In this document: piece after piece, positions 15,270 through 18,209 of the stretch
How positions within the stretch are numbered: position 1 is the first letter of the stretch
Layout of the letters: the number at the start of each line of letters is the position of its first letter
NCBI GenBank assembly: GCA_002339325.1
Contig: DDKK01000045.1
Coordinates: forward strand, 1-18,209
DNA length: 18,209 nt
Reading direction: 5' to 3'
From: Nitrospiraceae bacterium UBA2600
GTDB lineage: Bacteria > Nitrospirota > Thermodesulfovibrionia > Thermodesulfovibrionales > Thermodesulfovibrionaceae
Program-made: the position numbers and the translations under genes
Notes under the pieces: generated by a model
Told to the model about the DNA's origin: nothing
Databases searched by the model: none
Seen by the model: the letters and a program-made list of their open reading frames with translations, nothing else

Positions 15270-15932
15270 ATGAATTTGATTACTAAAACCATATCTCTGC
15301 CCAAGGTAGGCAAAACAAGAATAACCTTTTACAGGGATAAAAGGAGAACCACCAGAGATAAAAGCACTTTTTCTCTTCCCTTTGATGTTCAATTAGGAGA
15401 TGATACTTTTTTAGGGGAAATTTTATACAGTCCTGAAATGCGAAGCTGTCGAATAATGTGGAGCGAGTATCCAGAGGATAAATCAGTTGCAGAAGAGGTG
15501 GAGAGTTTTATAAAAGAATTTCTGTTCGGAACAGTATTAGCAACAACAGAACCCATAGAGCCTGAAGAGGCAGAAGAAATAATGAACTCCCTGACAGAGG
15601 CTATTATCTCATACTTAAGATATTCCATCTCTGGTGAAGGGGCAATGGTGATTGAAATTCCCATTATTGGAAGAGAGTCAAAAATGCTAAAAGTAATTGT
15701 GAGAAAAAAAGACAGTGGCGATTATTTTATAACCGATGACGGCTTAATTCTAAGAAGTTTTAGACCTCACGAACGAGGACAGAGAGATAGAGTAGTATTC
15801 GCAGCAAAAAGATTGGGAATAGAAGTGAGGGAAGAGGAGCTTTACCTTGATTCACCCCCAGAGGATATGGGCAATAATCTGTATAAATTTATTCAGATGA
15901 TTTCTGCCGTGTATCTTTTCTATCTTTTTTAA
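15270..15932 (+). CDS. uncharacterised protein with a DUF1828-like C-terminal half
   Basis: This 220-residue cytoplasmic protein has no membrane segment or signal sequence. The C-terminal half (about 125-220) resembles DUF1828: IVRKKDSGDYFITDDGLILRS with the acidic TDDG turn (155-158), then AAKRLGIEVREEELYL and a helix NNLYKFIQMISAVYLF. The match is from memory of the pattern and is moderate. DUF1828 domains occur in phage- and toxin-antitoxin-associated proteins, but no phage genes are visible here. The N-terminal half is unrecognised. The ATG at 15270 is chosen over a TTG at 15252 because the longer reading would include the -10 element. It is followed after 39 bases by dnaE, in the same direction. 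Confidence 0.72.
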   Translation: MNLITKTISLPKVGKTRITFYRDKRRTTRDKSTFSLPFDVQLGDDTFLGEILYSPEMRSCRIMWSEYPEDKSVAEEVESFIKEFLFGTVLATTEPIEPEEAEEIMNSLTEAIISYLRYSISGEGAMVIEIPIIGRESKMLKVIVRKKDSGDYFITDDGLILRSFRPHERGQRDRVVFAAKRLGIEVREEELYLDSPPEDMGNNLYKFIQMISAVYLFYLF

Positions 15933-15934
15933 AA

Positions 15935-15964
15935 TTGACTTGTTAAGAGACAAAATTTTAACAT
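15935..15964 (+). promoter_or_regulatory. candidate promoter for dnaE
   Basis: TTGACT (15935-15940), an 18-base spacer and TAACAT (15959-15964) lie entirely in the 39-base gap. The -35 matches consensus at five of six positions, and the -10 keeps the three most conserved positions. The hexamer ends 7 bases before the ATG, and there is no Shine-Dalgarno site, again predicting a leaderless message. Confidence 0.42.
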
Positions 15965-15971
15965 TCATAAT

Positions 15972-18209
15972 ATGAGCAACTCCGAGTTTGTCCATCTGCA
16001 TCTGCACACAGAATACAGTCTATTAGATGGAGCAATCAGAATTGGTGAGTTAATTCAGCAGGCTAAAGCCTATGGCATGCCTGCGGTAGCAATAACTGAC
16101 CACGGAAATCTTTTTGGTGCCGTAGAGTTTTTCAAAAAGGCCAAAAAAGCTGGAATAAAGCCAATAATCGGCTGCGAGGTCTATGTTGCTCCCCAAAGCC
16201 GTTTTGACAAGGCAAAAATTAATAAAGACCCTGGCATGCCTGAAGAAGCTTCCTTTCACCTTACACTTCTTGTAAAAGATGAAGAAGGCTACAGAAATCT
16301 AACCAGACTTGTGACACGCTCATATTTAGAGGGATTTTACTATAAACCACGCATTGATATGGAGCTTCTAAGCCAACACTACAGGGGACTTATTGCTCTT
16401 TCAGGATGTATAATGGGAGAGATACCTTACAACATAGTTCACGAAAATTTTGAACGTGCCGAAGCTACGGCAAAGGGTTTAAAAGAGCTGTTCGAGGACA
16501 ACTTTTATCTTGAACTTCAATCAAACAATTTACCTGAACAAAAAGTTGCAAATAAAGGATTGATTGAAATTTCAAAGAAATATCAGATTCCTATCGTTGC
16601 AACCAATGACTGCCATTATCTTCATAAATCTGATGCAAGAGCCCACGAAATACTTCTATGCATACAAACGGGAAAAACTATTAAAGATGAAAAAAGGCTT
16701 AAATTTCAGACTGAGGATTTTTACTTTAAATCACCGGAAGAGATGTATTCGGCTTTTTCAGAAATACCAGAAGCATTGGAAAACACTCTTTTTATTGCTG
16801 AAAAATGTAACTTCAATCTTACTCTCGATGGATATCGCCTACCAAGATATTCCCTGCCAGAGGGAATTGTTGAAGAACAGTATCTCAAAGAACTCGCTTA
16901 CAAAGGCCTAAGGGAAAGATTCAAGGGAGAGCCTCCTGAGGAATATAAGGAAAGACTTGAAAATGAACTTAAGGTAATAACAGAAATGGGTTTTTCATCA
17001 TATTTTCTAATAGTGTGGGATTTCATAAATTATGCAAGAAGCCAAAAAATTCCTGTAGGTCCTGGTAGAGGCTCTGCAGCAGGAAGTCTTGTGGCCTATG
17101 CCCTTAAAATTACCGATATTGACCCAATAAAATACGGCCTTCTTTTTGAAAGATTTTTAAATCCCGAGAGAATAAGCATGCCAGATATAGATGTAGATTT
17201 CTGTAAAGACCGAAGAGAAGAAGTTATAAAGTATGTTTCTGAAAAATACGGAAAAGAAAGAGTAGCTCATATAATAACCTTTGGAACAATGCAGTCAAGG
17301 GCAGTTGTAAGAGATGTCGGCAGAGCCCTTAACATTCCCTATGCAGAGGTAGATAAAATTGCCAAGATGATACCTTTTGCCTGTTCATCGCTTGAACAGG
17401 CAATGACACTTGAACCAAGACTAAAGACCCTTTACAGTAAAGACGAGACAGTAAAAGAACTAATCGACATTGCCATTAGGCTGGAGGGGCTCGCAAGGCA
17501 TGCCTCTCAACATGCCGCAGGAGTTGTCATATCTCCAGAGCCATTAGAAGACATAATGCCGCTTTATAAAAATCCAGGAGATGAAAACATAATAAGTCAG
17601 TTTGACATGAAAGCCTTAGAAGATGTTGGACTTTTGAAGTTTGATTTCCTTGGATTGAAAACTCTCACTGTCATTGATGATACGGTTAAATACGCCTCTT
17701 TGCAGGGTAAAAATATAGATTTAGAGAACATTCCCCTTGATGACAAAGAAACTTATGAACTTCTATCATCTGGTCAGACAATAGGTGTTTTTCAGCTTGA
17801 AAGTAGAGGTATGCGGGAACTTCTTCAGAAGATGCAACCAGAGAGATTTGAAGACCTCATTGCCCTTGTGGCTCTTTACAGACCAGGCCCATTAGGAAGT
17901 GGCATGGTAGATGATTTTATAAAACGCAAAAAAGGAATAGTCCCTGTTGAGTATGTGCTTCCTCAACTAAAGGAGATTCTTGATGAGACCTACGGAGTTA
18001 TTCTCTATCAAGAGCAAGTTATGAGGATTGCAAATAAAATCGCCGGTTTCACAATGGGACAGGCAGATGTATTGAGAAAAGCCATGGGGAAAAAAATTCC
18101 CGAACTTATGGCCAGCCTAAAGGAAGAGTTTATAAACGGAGCTCTAAAAAATGGAATTTCCAAGGAAGCTGCTGATTCCCTCTTTAATCTAATGGCAGCT
18201 TTCGGTGAG
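15972..18209 (+). CDS. dnaE: DNA polymerase III alpha subunit, N-terminal part (partial)
   Basis: This is the first 746 codons of the replicative polymerase; the family is normally about 1,150 residues, so the C-terminal third lies beyond the right edge. The PHP domain opens with FVHLHLHTEYSLLDG (H8, H10, H12) and ITDHGNLFG (D43, H44), so its metal-binding residues look intact. The polymerase active site is present: PGRGSAAGS (from 364), MPDIDVDF with D405 and D407, and D558 in LKFDFLGLKTL, matching D401, D403 and D555 of E. coli. Later conserved blocks are LYRPGPLGSGM and GVILYQEQVM. It is the DnaE1 type rather than PolC, having no exonuclease insertion. The reading frame is open to the last base. 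Confidence 0.97.
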   Translation, partial: MSNSEFVHLHLHTEYSLLDGAIRIGELIQQAKAYGMPAVAITDHGNLFGAVEFFKKAKKAGIKPIIGCEVYVAPQSRFDKAKINKDPGMPEEASFHLTLLVKDEEGYRNLTRLVTRSYLEGFYYKPRIDMELLSQHYRGLIALSGCIMGEIPYNIVHENFERAEATAKGLKELFEDNFYLELQSNNLPEQKVANKGLIEISKKYQIPIVATNDCHYLHKSDARAHEILLCIQTGKTIKDEKRLKFQTEDFYFKSPEEMYSAFSEIPEALENTLFIAEKCNFNLTLDGYRLPRYSLPEGIVEEQYLKELAYKGLRERFKGEPPEEYKERLENELKVITEMGFSSYFLIVWDFINYARSQKIPVGPGRGSAAGSLVAYALKITDIDPIKYGLLFERFLNPERISMPDIDVDFCKDRREEVIKYVSEKYGKERVAHIITFGTMQSRAVVRDVGRALNIPYAEVDKIAKMIPFACSSLEQAMTLEPRLKTLYSKDETVKELIDIAIRLEGLARHASQHAAGVVISPEPLEDIMPLYKNPGDENIISQFDMKALEDVGLLKFDFLGLKTLTVIDDTVKYASLQGKNIDLENIPLDDKETYELLSSGQTIGVFQLESRGMRELLQKMQPERFEDLIALVALYRPGPLGSGMVDDFIKRKKGIVPVEYVLPQLKEILDETYGVILYQEQVMRIANKIAGFTMGQADVLRKAMGKKIPELMASLKEEFINGALKNGISKEAADSLFNLMAAFGE

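Noticed and set aside
15966..15971. CATAAT immediately before the dnaE ATG as a -10.
   Set aside because: It abuts the ATG, so the start site would fall inside the coding sequence; TAACAT at 15959-15964 with TTGACT is better placed.
16564..16911. Open frame within dnaE in another phase.
   Set aside because: The dnaE frame is continuous and conserved through this stretch; the other frame is low-complexity and has no recognisable domain.
1..18209. tRNA, rRNA, CRISPR arrays, insertion sequences or prophage genes.
   Set aside because: None was seen; coding regions and short gaps account for nearly all of the window, and I found no frameshifted or truncated gene apart from the two cut by the edges.

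Overview
The window is AT-rich bacterial chromosome, tightly packed, with no gene-free stretch longer than about 110 bases. It looks like a Gram-negative anaerobe or microaerophile. The evidence is an MCE/MlaD-type lipid-transport protein, a periplasmic-binding-protein sensor system, and a quinol-oxidising membrane complex with eight c-type heme motifs. The base composition, the def-fmt-DUF116-rsmB order and the CydA-like multiheme pair suggest a Thermodesulfovibrio-like member of Nitrospirota. That assignment is inference from gene content and memory, not from a search.

Layout. (A) 1-3923, minus strand: one compact run read leftward, flavodoxin -> MlaD-like protein -> def -> fmt -> DUF116 -> rsmB (rsmB leaves the window). 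The last three overlap each other. Def and Fmt handle the formyl-methionine cycle and RsmB modifies 16S rRNA, so the downstream half is a translation module. (B) 3989-7911: a sensory system. A periplasmic binding protein and a large multi-domain histidine kinase are translationally coupled on the minus strand. A stand-alone receiver-domain protein faces them on the plus strand, and its 3' end overlaps that of the kinase by 9 bases. (C) 8011-11705, plus strand: two overlapping genes for a cytochrome bd-like (CydA-like) membrane complex. The second subunit carries a fused monoheme cytochrome c domain and a C-terminal heptaheme region. A strong hairpin that contains the stop codon ends this unit. 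(D) 11732-15206, minus strand: DUF1015 -> gap -> pgk, the 3-phosphoglycerate segment of glycolysis/gluconeogenesis. (E) 15270-18209, plus strand: a small DUF1828-like gene followed by the first 746 codons of dnaE, the replicative DNA polymerase alpha subunit.

The most striking signal is not a gene. Six genes (def, the receiver gene, the first cytochrome gene, the DUF1015 gene, the DUF1828-like gene and dnaE) lack a Shine-Dalgarno sequence and have a -10-like hexamer only 5-9 bases before the ATG. Several operon-internal genes have good GGAGG sites. This predicts leaderless or nearly leaderless mRNAs at transcription-unit starts. The other features of most interest are the octaheme CydA-like complex, its divergent sensor system with a split hybrid-kinase architecture, and a MlaD-like protein with four internal repeats and no Mla partners nearby.
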